21,024 nucleotides of DNA from Hypsibius dujardini (Eukaryota; Tardigrada; Eutardigrada; Parachela; Hypsibiidae), in assembly GCA_001579985.1 (NCBI GenBank), contig LRSR01002176.1:1-21024 (forward strand), in the 5' to 3' direction. Below the pieces are notes generated by a model. That model searched no databases. It was given only the letters and a program-made list of their open reading frames with translations, and had not been told where the DNA came from. Positions 10,420 through 19,185 of the stretch are shown here, in pieces. The first letter of the stretch is position 1. Each line of letters opens with the position of its first letter. The position numbers and the translations under genes were made by a program.

Positions 10420-10896
10420 TCAAAACAGCAGCAGCTGTCGTCCGAAGAAAAGCACCGCCATCACGCTGCCCACCGCCGTCGACCGTCCCGGTGGAAGCGT
10501 GAAGCCCGCGTTACAGAACTCTCGCTCGCAGACGCAGACGGTCGTGCCCCCCGTGGCGGTGCAAGTCGTCACTTTCAGGCCGGGAATCCCGCACGTCCTG
10601 ACGCTGACGCCCTGAGTGAGGATCTTGATGCAGGTGGAAACCTTGCCCTTGGAGGAGGAGCACTCCTGGAGGTGCTCCTTCTTCGGCTCGTCGCAGCTCT
10701 CGTCGCCCTTCGTGCAGACAAAGCATTGATAGCCCTCACCTGCAAGTACGAGCTCCCGGTTATCATCCACATTTAATGTGGTTTCTTTAGATCAATAAAA
10801 TTGTACGTGGAGGAAAACCAGACGCGTTGGCCAAATCGTACCGAAAGGTAATACGCTCAGCAGGAATAATCCCAGAAGCAGAATGATCCTTCTCAT
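10420..10896 (-). CDS. Ly6/uPAR-type three-finger protein, predicted secreted and GPI-anchored
   Basis: Two exons on the minus strand: 10896-10842 and 10739-10420, with a 102-base GT-AG intron (donor G|GTACGA, acceptor CTTGCAG), phase 1. Spliced product 124 residues. Exon 1 alone encodes the signal peptide MRRIILLLGLFLLSVLPFG; the mature part opens with GEGYQCFVC, where Ly6 domains normally begin. Ten cysteines follow, ending in VCVCEREFCN, the usual closing CN of this fold. The last 20 or so residues are hydrophobic after a Gly/Ser-containing linker, as expected for a GPI-attachment signal that is cleaved and replaced. Such proteins act outside the cell as modulators of channels or receptors or in junctions; the partner cannot be told here. 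The CAG|GTGAGG at the acceptor also resembles a donor, but reading it as a donor would remove the Cys-rich domain. The gene sits between two direct dispersed-repeat copies. Confidence 0.8.
10740..10841 (-). other. Intron of the Ly6-like gene
   Basis: A 102-base intron that separates the signal-peptide exon from the cysteine-rich exon. The split codon is G|GT (Gly). Confidence 0.72.
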
Positions 10897-11130
10897 TATG
10901 GTGTCATTAAAAGATCCACAAGAGACGACTATAGAATGGGAAAAATGCAGGACAAGTTGCCATCAGGAAACAGAAACGCTCTCGTGAATTATTTGAGAGG
11001 AGGCTTTGTATGTGTGGTCTCTCCGGTACGGTTACTAAGGATTAGGGAGCCCCAAGCCAGAAGTCACCCTGAGCGAATCTTTCAAGTCCTCCTCCCACGT
11101 ATACTTCCCTGGATGGCCGCCTGGGCCAGA

Positions 11131-11482
11131 CGCTCGTTTATAGTCCGAACAAGTCGGAACCACGACTCTTTATCGTAGGGCTGGGGGGCGGGGCGTAAAG
11201 GGACAAATGCATTTCTTCAAAATTGAAACCAAAATTTGGCCTCTTGGCGCTTATCATTTTTAACTTATGGGGTTGCAGGAATCCCATTTCTGGTCTGGGA
11301 TTTCAAAAACTTCAAAAAAGGCAGTTTTCAATCAAATTCGGACCATTCTTGAATATTTTGAACCTCCCATTTGCATTCGTTAATAAGGAGTTTAAATTGG
11401 TCCTCAATAAACATTTGAACAAAAAATAACTGTGTTTTTTCACTGTTTGGAAGTCCCGAGGGTCTTGGAAGTCAGAGTCCCA
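11131..11482 (+). repeat. Dispersed repeat, copy 2
   Basis: Direct-orientation partner of 9537-9908, about 1.6 kb away. It carries the same ordered landmarks (GCTCGTTTA, GTCGGAACCA, TTTGGCCTCTT, TGGGATTTCAAAA, CCATTCTTGAATATTTTGAAC, TCCCATTTG, GTCCCGAGGG). Apparent open frames across it come from the repeat and are not called as genes. Confidence 0.8.
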
Positions 11483-11828
11483 CACCTCGCACAAGTTTCA
11501 AAAGGATCAGGGATCACAGACCGAATCTTCGGCAGATTTCTGGACTGAATCGGTTACAATCACAATAAGACAATCCAACGTTCAGTCAAAGCCTCAGCCT
11601 CACATAAATTTAGACGAATGAAAAGAGTGGTCACACGCCCTAAGAACGACCTCACAAATTCTGTGCGGAATGGCGTATAATTTGTCTGAAAATTTGACTT
11701 TTCGTATGACAATCGTACTTTATTTTTTCATCTGTACCAGGGAAACACGACCTCTGACGCATCGACTGTTCGACCTATGCAGCACACATTACGGTATCAA
11801 AAATGACATCATCATTTCCAGTTCAGCG
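11483..11828. other. Upstream spacer of the unknown gene; nothing recognised
   Basis: AT-rich sequence between the dispersed repeat and the TATA box at 11829, with no open frame or RNA signature I can support. Confidence 0.5.
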
Positions 11829-11835
11829 TATATAA
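11829..11835 (+). promoter_or_regulatory. TATA box for the unknown two-exon gene
   Basis: TATATAA in the context AGCGTATATAACCTGCG, about 140 bases before the ATG at 11973. The local sequence turns GC-rich just downstream, as at a core promoter. A start of transcription around 11858-11870 is inferred. Confidence 0.45.
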
Positions 11836-11972
11836 CCTGCGTGTGCAGTTTGTAGTTTGCTTACAGTTTGACAGAGTTTACAGCTGATATAGATTGTACC
11901 GTAACTGCCTCTGCTCTATTTTAATTTTACTAGCTTTAAATACTAGTTTAACTCCATTCGACGGTGGGAAAA

Positions 11973-13461
11973 ATGTCCGTCCGGAAACGGTACCTTTGCT
12001 GTGATCAATCCGTCGGCTACATTGAGAAGCGCTACCCGATCGAGGCGCTTCGAGATGCCCGTCGGACGGAGGAAATCCTCTTTGGGGGCGACATGGTCCT
12101 CGACGACGGATTGGAGGATGCGGCCAGGCCTCGTCCTCCCACGGACACTGCCATCCTCCAGTATTCGCTCAACAAACGCGGACGATGGCGGATCATAGCC
12201 ACCCTCAACGATCTCATCCTTCACCATCATCACTCTTCCCTTTCATCGTCTTCGGGGGAGGAAACGGATCAGACGGTACTACCGGTCTCGTGTGTCGTCA
12301 GGAAATTTCACACCAGCGACCGTTACCATCGTCTTGTGGACAACTGCCATGCTCACGCGCAAAATGTGGTGGCCGTTGCGTCGACCGTCTTCGATCGTAC
12401 CAATGGTGAGAGAGACGATGGGCATTGTGACTTGGCATTACAATACGATACACACAATCTAAAGGCTGAATCAGATGAAAATGACAAAAAAGATCATTTA
12501 CAGTTTTTACATAAATTAGGTGTAGTTTCTCGTTTCATTTTCAGGAATTTAACTGCAAAGACAGTCGAAACAGAACAGAACAAAAACAATCATTTAGAAG
12601 TTTTAGTAAATCTTTAGTTTGAAATTTTTCTAGCTATTATTTGTTGTGGGGACTGAATAACCTTCCAGACGTCTATTATTCTACTAGTTTGCATCTCAAA
12701 GCTAGCAAATTACTTAAATTGTTAGTTCAATTCCGCTTTTTAATCGTTTGATTTTGTCATCCTTCAACATAGTTATGGGAAACAAAAGGCGCAAAAATAA
12801 GACATCGACGCTGTCTCGGTTCGCGGAAAAGGGATGTCGTCCAAAAACCAATGCGGAGCAAGCGCCGGAAATGAGTCATCGGAATTCAAAGCATCGTGAA
12901 AGGCATTCCTCTCATCCTGCAGCAGATTCCGACACGGGCGTCGCCCTGCCTAGGGACTTCGCAGGAGCAGCAGCGTTGCAAGCTGTAATGTTCGGTGTGG
13001 TATACGAAATCGGGATGAACCACAATCTCTCTTCGCATTTCTACCGGAAAGACCGCCACAACCCCGGGAGTCGGGACCGCTTTCGGTGGGGCAAGAAGAG
13101 CCTGAAAAAGTCCAAGGGCTGGATGACGCGATACGGACAGTCGCGACCGGCGTTTCCTGATGAGGAGATTGCTGCGTGGAAGACGGATAGAAACTGTTAC
13201 GATGCGGATGATTGTGACTACGAATGTTTGCTGTTTGACCGAGTTCCTCGGGAAAACCTTGACGATGGTGCGCCTCGAATGACGCCTGCTGCCTGGTCCA
13301 TGGAACAGCTGATAAATCAGTCGTCGAAGGTTGGCCGGCCACTATCTTTTTACGGAATAAGTTCCACGCCGGTCAGCGAGGATGATGAAGAAAGACAGCT
13401 GGAAAGCACTTGGGCAGTCTTGGATTGGGAAACTCCGTTCGATTTGTGTCTGGATATATAG
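11973..13461 (+). CDS. Unknown two-exon gene, predicted 373-residue basic/hydrophilic protein
   Basis: Exon 1 11973-12405 (ATG in AAAAATGTCC) and exon 2 12773-13461 (TAG). Donor AATG|GTGAGA and acceptor TTCAACATAG agree in phase 1, joining two open frames that otherwise look like separate genes. The 367-base intron is clearly more AT-rich than the exons. I recognise no family. Exon 1 product: MSVRKRYLCCDQSVGYIEKR start, a HHHHSSLSSSSGEE low-complexity patch near residues 87-102, and no membrane segment. Exon 2 product: strongly basic start (GNKRRKNKT), RWGKKSLKKSKGWMTRYG in the middle, an acidic CYDADDCDYEC patch, and the C-terminus ending TPFDLCLDI. No signal peptide is visible; a nuclear or cytosolic location is only a guess. 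Exon 2 could instead be its own 228-residue gene from ATG 12775. The last nine codons and 3' UTR recur at 16785 as part of a tandem duplication. Confidence 0.6.
12406..12772 (+). other. Predicted intron of the unknown gene
   Basis: Donor GTGAGA and acceptor CATAG, with an AT-rich interior and a T-rich stretch near 12735-12765. The frame stays open for 70 codons into the intron, ending at a TAG at 12615, so an unspliced shorter isoform of 214 residues is conceivable. Confidence 0.55.
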
Positions 13462-13758
13462 TTCAGTGAATAGATCGACCATCGATCCGACGGATGATAA
13501 GGTGCAGTACTCTACTATTATTACCTTAGCAAAAAAGAACCGTATAGGGACATAAAAATCTGATCGACAAGAGCGCAAGTTTTCTGCCGAATATAACCAC
13601 AGATCGAGGAGGAAGAACAATAGAACAAACGATCCACACTGACTTCTAACAGATGAACAGAGAATAATTAAGGAGAAAAGTCAGTGCTTGATAAACTATG
13701 GGAAACTATTGAACTGATAATAAACTAATACACCATTTACGTAGAGAATCTCAATAAA
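13462..13758 (+). terminator. 3' UTR and poly-A signal of the unknown gene
   Basis: AATAAA at 13753-13758, with an earlier AATAAA at about 13719-13724, roughly 290 bases after the stop codon. The region is copied at 16813-17115 with the signal kept. The convergent CD20-like gene ends only about 200 bases beyond, so the transcripts may overlap at their 3' ends. Confidence 0.5.
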
Positions 13759-13822
13759 GCTTATACCTCTCCAATACTGTTAGTATACTTTCAAGAACAG
13801 ACACAGGCACTTGCCAAAAAGA

Positions 13823-13932
13823 ACAACCAAAGGGAACGGAACGTTTCAACTAACCCTTGAAGTGTTCACAAAGTAAACGAAGCCAAACAAACGGACGAGC
13901 AGGCGAACGAACTCCACATTCCCTTTGGTTGT
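13823..13932. repeat. 14-bp perfect inverted repeat between the convergent genes
   Basis: ACAACCAAAGGGAA at 13823-13836 pairs exactly with TTCCCTTTGGTTGT at 13919-13932, with an 82-base loop. It lies just beyond the CD20-like stop codon, so it would be in that gene's 3' UTR. In unit B the same arms (about 17181-17194 and 17263-17280) are kept but one is mutated to TTTGGCTATG. Confidence 0.7.
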
Positions 13933-13960
13933 GTTCCTTCTGTTAAGCAGCGGATCGCGT

Positions 13961-15908
13961 TCAAATTGCATGCTTGAAGTCGTACTGCGGCTGGCTTTCT
14001 TCCGCTGTCGGCTGCAACGGCATTCCGAATCCCGGATATGCCGGTGGCTGCTGCTGAAGATAGGCCGGCAGGTCGAGAACGTTTGTCGCAGAGGCAGCCC
14101 GTTCCACCAGTGGAACGGACGTGGTTGTGATGGTGAACGGCGGCGGCGGCGGCTCCTGCTGTCGCGGTTGATAGATGTCGAACGTCCCGGGGGAAGAGGA
14201 GATGGTAGTGTAAACGATGTCCGGGTCGCTGCAGCAGCAGGCGCAACAACAATCTGAACAGTCGCCGTTGCAGCAGCAGCCGAGGGACGCGCTGATGAGA
14301 AAGAGGAGTATCTGCAGGGAGTAGAGGATGATGGTGGTCAGGCGGATGAAGAAGAAAGCGAGGAACCAGTCCATGTTGCAGGGCCAGTCGCTGTAGTACT
14401 CTTCTCGCCCAACGGATCGACGGTATACTTCCTCTTGGAAAATCATCGGCGTGAAGATGAGGGATATGACGGCGAAGCAGAGGAGTCCGGCGGCGAAAAC
14501 CGCGCAGACGACACTCATTCCGGTGAAGGCCTTGATCGGGGTCTTCTGCGAGACGCCCTGTGGATGGGGATTGGGCTTGATTGAACGGAGGCCTACCAGG
14601 CCGGTCGCGATGAAGACCACGCCGCTCCAGATGCCGGCGCCCGTTCGACTCATCGAATCGAAGTAGCCGAGTTGAAAGCACAGACCTGTTGGGAAAAGAC
14701 AATAGTTACTTTTTATGTCCTCCTTCCCAGTTTTGGTTAAATGGGAACACGAAGTTAGAGGCATCTGGCAGGGAAGTTCATGTATTCCGGCTCTAGTAAG
14801 TTATTTAAGTAATTAAGCAATCAATCAATCATTCGATCATTCGATCTAATCGTACTATCATCGCTAATCAATCAACTACCGTATGCGAGCCAATATTCTT
14901 CCTGTTCCATATTTTTCTACATTTTTAAAACAATTAAAATATCATATGACAAGTAAAAACTTGACAAGTATCTTTCTGGTGAGCTAGTTTGCGGTAACCA
15001 ATTAATTGCAGCACTAATCAACTCATCAATCAATCAATCCATCGATTGACGAAATATGCACTGGATAAACAACCGTTCTTCTTCCTGCTTTTGTTCTCTG
15101 AAATGAGATTTAAAATTTCGCAGGTTAATGTGATCACTGAGGGGAAAAAATAGTTGATGTGAGATGACTACATGGATCAGCTGTGATTAGCGTCGATCCA
15201 TTCTCAATCCGACAAAATCTCCTTTCCAATAAAAACTTCGCCTTTGGCCGCCGAAAATTCGCCGGAAAAGGACAAGACAAATTTGTACCTTGCTAATCCC
15301 GTTGCCTGGGAATTCAACCAAATTAAACAGAATTGTCAGAGTAACCACCACGGCCAGAAAAACATGCAAAAAATTTAATAAGTGGACGACTTTTTTGGAC
15401 CGAATTAATTAGTCGCACCAAAAAAAATTTGCAGCCATCTGTCCCACCCTTCCCATTTGTAGTCCACCACAATTTTTTTCATTTCACTAGCGAATTTCAG
15501 GATTCTTTGGCGTTGTAAATGCATGTGAGCGATAGAAGATTAGAATGAACAATAACTTCCTCCTTCTCGGAACTCTTCGACGATGTTCCTTCCACAATTC
15601 TCCATTTTCACATCCAAATACATCAATGTGCAAGCCTTTAAATCTATGTTTACATACAATTTTGCCTGCTGAAAAAAGAAAGCGGTATCGTTTGACATGG
15701 AGAAGCGGAAAAATGAAAGACGTCCCCGAGAATAAAATATTTTTTCCGACTCACCAATCACTTCGGTGACCGCCAAGACGACGCCGAAGATCAGCTGGGG
15801 TATGGCCAGGCCGCGGCGTCCTCGGGTGCTGCGCCGGCGGATGAATGCGGCTGGAGCGGGCGTGCTGGCGTCGTAGAATTCATTGGTGTGGGTCGCGCAG
15901 GTCGCCAT
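13961..15908 (-). CDS. CD20/sarcospan-like four-transmembrane protein, copy A
   Basis: Two exons on the minus strand: 15908-15755 and 14685-13961 (TGA). The 1,069-base intron has donor G|GTGAGT and acceptor TTTTCCCAACAG; phase 1; 292 residues. Hydrophobic segments: about 34-58 (LAIPQLIFGVVLAVTEVI), 67-84 (GAGIWSGVVFIATGLVGL, the most family-like stretch), 104-129 and 159-187. Short N-terminus, a loop of about 30 residues between segments 3 and 4, and a long C-terminal tail. This layout fits the CD20/MS4A-like and sarcospan group; exact family placement needs a profile search. Directly after segment 4 comes a Cys cluster (188-202: CCCNGDCSDCCCACC), a likely palmitoylation site. The tail has a poly-Pro run and a PPAY motif of the WW-domain-binding PPxY type. 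Membrane location is expected; substrate or partner unknown. Copy B is the tandem paralogue. Confidence 0.75.
14686..15754 (-). other. Intron of CD20-like copy A, with TCAA repeats and a conserved donor-side block
   Basis: Contains TCAATCAATCA-type stretches near 14818-14835 and 15023-15040. The 215 bases next to the donor (15540-15754) are almost identical to the matching part of copy B, whereas the middle of the intron has more differences and indels. No gene is seen inside. Confidence 0.8.
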
Positions 15909-16422
15909 CCTTTTTTACCTTTTTTGATTGTTTTTGCTTTTTTCTGCGATTACAAAGTCAGCCTTGAAAGTCTGGACGCTGACCACGTGAACGATTCTTT
16001 GAGGCTAAAGGGGGATTGTATGTGTGTGCAAAGTTACTAAAAAGACGTCGAAGCGGTAAGTAGTAGCACAGGGAGGTGAATTTGAGAGGCTATTCTGATT
16101 TTCTTCTTGAATTAATGGATTAAAAAACGGCAGCGAAAAAACGGTTTGTACAGTGTAATTCCAAACTCATTCCAATTCCATAATTTGGATTGGAGTGGAA
16201 TAGCCAATTTCGAAATTTAGGAACGTGGAAATGTAATAAGTCGTCTCGTGGGGTGACCCTTGGCAATTCCACGGTGGAATGAATTGATCTGTGGACTGGA
16301 GTGGACTGGTGCGAGCAGGAATGTACTAATTCGAGGAAACGAAAGTGGAACTGGAATTTGTGGAGATTCAGATGGAGTGAGATGTAATTCCATGACTTCG
16401 TTCCTGCCTTTACTTTAGTAGC
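15909..16422. other. Upstream region of CD20-like copy A; probable promoter area
   Basis: Shared with 19186-19640 in unit B. Contains TGGAAT/ATTCCA-rich sequence (16160-16400), partly self-complementary (ATTCCAAACTCATTCCAATT against GGATTGGAGTGGAAT). No TATA box is evident on the minus strand. The start site is unknown. Confidence 0.45.
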
Positions 16423-16690
16423 ATGAGAAGAAATCTGTATTTCGATTCACCATCCAAACCGGTCGATAAATCGGCCACTCATGGGTTTACCTTTGATGGC
16501 AGGTGCTTGATTGTTTGTACTATACTGTTATTATACTGTTACTATATACTGTTTGTTCTGTACTATATCCTAGTATACGATAGCACTTCTGAAATCAAAC
16601 AATCAAGCACCTGCCATCAAAGAGAACCCCATGAGTGAGCCGATTTATCGACCAATTGGATTGCGAGCCGAAATACAGACTTCTTCTCAT
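16423..16690. repeat. Large imperfect palindrome, 95-bp arms with 78-bp spacer
   Basis: Arm 16423-16517 (begins ATGAGAAGAAATCTGTATTT) is the inverted copy of 16596-16690, with roughly ten mismatches by eye. The stretch GATGGCAGGTGCTTGATTG is perfectly shared. The spacer 16518-16595 is built of TACTGT/TACTAT motifs. In unit B only the right arm remains (about 19783-19876). Confidence 0.9.
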
Positions 16691-16784
16691 ATTGTACTTT
16701 CGAGGGATTCCCATGAATTGCAACAAAAATTTTGGCACCCTTCGATAGACGACGGAAAATATAAAGACTTCATGGAAGGGGAAT

Positions 16785-17115
16785 CTCCGTTCGATTTGTG
16801 TCTGGATATATAGTTCAGTGAATAGATCGACCGTCGATCCGACGGATGATAAGGTGCAGTACTGTATTACTGTATTACTAACTCAGCAAAAAGGAATCGT
16901 ATACGGACATAAAACCTGATTGACAAGAGCGCAAGTTTTCTGCCGGATATAACCACAGATCGAGGGGGAAGACCAATTGAAGAAACGATCCACAATGGCG
17001 TTTAACAGATGAACGGAGAACAGTTAAAGAGAGAAGGCAGCGCTCAATAAACTATGGGAAGCTAATAAAATTGATATTAAAATAATACACCATTTACGTA
17101 GAGAACCTCAATAAA
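16785..17115 (+). pseudogene. 3'-terminal fragment of the unknown gene, carried into unit B
   Basis: Repeats the end of the 11973-13461 gene: the last eight codons (PFDLCLDI plus TAG at 16810-16812), the 3' UTR and AATAAA at 17110-17115. Upstream of 16785 the similarity stops. The open frame running into it from 16631 starts in the palindrome arm, and the equivalent sequence near 19811 is not open, so I regard it as fortuitous. Whether the fragment is ever transcribed is unknown. Confidence 0.65.
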
Positions 17116-17305
17116 GTTTATACCTCTCCAATACTACTAGAATACTTTCAAGAACAGACACAGGCACTTGCCAAAAAGTACAACCAAAGGGAACGGGAAC
17201 GGAACGTTTTAACTAACCGTTGAAGTGTTCACAAAGTAAACGGACGCAAACGAACGAATTCCACGTTCCCTTTGGCTATGTTCCTTCCGTTCCAGTGGAT
17301 CGTGT

Positions 17306-19185
17306 TCAAACTGCATGCTTGAAGTCGTACTGCGGCTGGCATCCTCTCGCAGTCGCCTGTAACGGCATTCCGAATCCCGGATATGCCGGTGACTGCTGCT
17401 GCTGCTGCTGAGGGTAGGCCGGCAGGTCGAGGATGTTCGTCGCAGAGGCCGCCGGTTCCACCAGTGGAACGGACGTGGTGTTGATGGTGAACGGCGGCGG
17501 CTGCTGCTGCTGTTGCGGTTGATAGATGTCGAACGTCCCGGAGGAAGAGGAGATAGTAGTGTAGACGATGTCTGAGTCGCTGCAGCAGCTCTGGCAGCAG
17601 GCGCGACAGCACACGGAACAGCAGCCGCCGTAATCGCAGCAGCCCAGGGACGCGCTGATGAGGAAGAGGAGAAACTGCAGGAAGTAGAGGAGGAGGGTGG
17701 TGATGCGGACGCCGAGGAAGGCCGCGTTGAGGTAGGCGTACTCTGGTTGCCAGCCGGATCGACAGTATACTTCATAGATGAGAGCATCCGTCACGGTGAG
17801 GGACTTGATGGCGAAGCAGAAGAGTCCGGCGGCGAGGACCGCGCAGACGGCACTCATCCCGGTGAAGGCCTTGATCAGGGTCTTCTGCGAGACGCCCTGT
17901 GAATGGGGATTGGGCTTGATTGAACGGAGGCCTACCAGCCCGGTCGCGATGAAGACCATGCCGCTCCAGATGCCGGTGCCCATTAGACTCATCGAGTCGA
18001 AGTAACCGAGTTGATAGCTCAGACCTGTTGGGAAAAGACAATAGTTACTTTTTATTTCCCCTTCCCAGTTTTGGTTAAATGGGAACACGAAGTTAGAGGC
18101 ATCTGGCAGGGAAGTTCATGTTTTCCGGCTCAAGTAAGTTATTTAAGTAATTAAATAATTAAGCAATCAAATCGTCCAATCATCGCTAATCATTCAAGTA
18201 CCGTATGCGAGCCACCATTTTTCCTGCTGTTTTTTTTAGATTATTTTAGATTTTTTTAAATTAAAGTGTCAAATTACAGGTTTAAAAAACTTGACAAGTA
18301 TCTTTCTGGTGAAAAAGTTTGCGTTAATCAATTAACCGCATGACCAATCAACTCATCTATCAATCAATCCATCGATTGACGAAAATATGCACTGGATAAA
18401 CAACCGTTCTTCTTCCTGCTTTTGTTCTCTGAAATGAAATTTAAAAAGTCACAGGTTAATGTAATCATTGCGGGGAAAAATAGTGGATGTGAGATGACTA
18501 CATGGATCAGCTGTGATTAACGTCGATTGATTCTCGATCCCACAAAATCTCCTTTCCAATAAAAACTTCGCCTTTGGCAGACGAAATTCGCCGCCAAAGG
18601 ACAAAACAAATTCGTATCTTGCTATTCCAGTTACTTGAGAATTCGATAAAATGAAAAGAGCTGTCAACAAATTAAACAAGCTCGAGGACGACTTTTTTTG
18701 ATCGAATTAACTAGTTTCACTTGAACAATCAGCAGCCTTCTGCATCAACCTTCCCATTTGTAGTCCACAATTTGTTTTCATTTCACTAGCGAATTTCAAG
18801 ATGCTTTGTAAATGATTAGAATGAACAATAACTTCCTCCTTTTCGGAGTTCTTCGACGACTTTCCTTCCACAATTCTCCATTTTCACACCCAAATACATC
18901 AATGTGCAAGCCTTTAAATCTATGTTTACATACAATTTTGCCTGCTGAAAAAAGAAAGCGGTATCGTTTGAAATGGAGAAGCGGAAAAATGAAAGACGTC
19001 CCCGAGAATAAAATATTTTTTTCCGACTCACCAATCACTTCGGTGACCGCCAAGACGACGCCGAAGATCAGCTGGGGTATGGCCAGGCCGCGGCGTCCTC
19101 GGGTACTGCGCTGGCGGATGAATGCGACTGGAGCGGGCGCACTGACGCCGTAGAATGTGTTGGTGTGGGTCGCGGAGGTCGCCAT
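17306..19185 (-). CDS. CD20/sarcospan-like four-transmembrane protein, copy B
   Basis: Two exons on the minus strand: 19185-19032 and 18024-17306 (TGA). The 1,007-base intron has the same donor (G|GTGAGT), acceptor (CAACAG) and phase 1 as copy A; 290 residues. The start is set by homology with copy A (MAT...THTN); one extra in-frame ATG lies directly upstream at 19188. Hydrophobic segments fall at the same places. Against copy A, the second half of exon 1 (RSTRGRRGLAIPQLIFGVV onward) is identical, as are long runs around segment 2 and the IVYTTISSS tail. The loop between segments 3 and 4 is strongly different (TDALIYEVYCRSGWQPEYAY). The Cys cluster is longer and interrupted, the Pro run is shorter, Gln runs are expanded, and PPAY has become SPAY. 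The frame is intact, so the copy is probably functional. Membrane location is expected. Confidence 0.75.
18025..19031 (-). other. Intron of CD20-like copy B
   Basis: Mirrors the copy A intron, including TCAATCAATCC near 18359-18369, a block beginning GACGAAAATATGCACTGG, and the nearly identical donor-side block 18816-19031. No gene is seen inside. Confidence 0.8.

Larger units (their letters stand above)
13433..16730. repeat. Tandem duplication, unit A (about 3.3 kb)
   Basis: Aligns along its length with 16785-19912. It holds the last codons and 3' UTR of the unknown gene, a complete minus-strand CD20-like gene, that gene's upstream region, and a palindromic segment. The position offset to unit B shrinks from 3352 at the left edge to 3339, 3277 and 3187 through small indels. 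The last step is the loss in unit B of the left arm of the palindrome. Confidence 0.92.

Noticed and set aside
9537-11482. LTR retrotransposon with the two direct repeats as LTRs
   Set aside because: The interior is only about 1.2 kb, has no gag/pol-like frame, and contains a minus-strand cellular Ly6-like gene; the repeat ends show no TG...CA boundaries that I can see.
11223-11494. Open frames of 60-68 codons on both strands
   Set aside because: They lie entirely within dispersed repeat copy 2; copy 1 does not keep the frames.
13866-14702. A 278-codon minus-strand frame overlapping CD20-like exon 2 in another frame, and its partner at 17209-18041
   Set aside because: The copy B version is broken into two pieces (17772-18041 and 17209-17787), whereas the CD20-like frame is intact in both copies and has membrane segments and splice sites. 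It is a shadow of GC-rich coding sequence.
15540-15908. Read-through of CD20-like exon 1 into the intron as an alternative C-terminus
   Set aside because: Copies A and B are in different frames past the donor because of a one-base indel, so a conserved protein tail is unlikely even though the DNA is conserved.
16631-16812. A 60-codon open frame ending in SPFDLCLDI
   Set aside because: It begins inside the palindrome arm. The matching sequence in unit B (from 19811) has no ATG at that place and meets a stop. Only its last eight codons are homologous to a gene.
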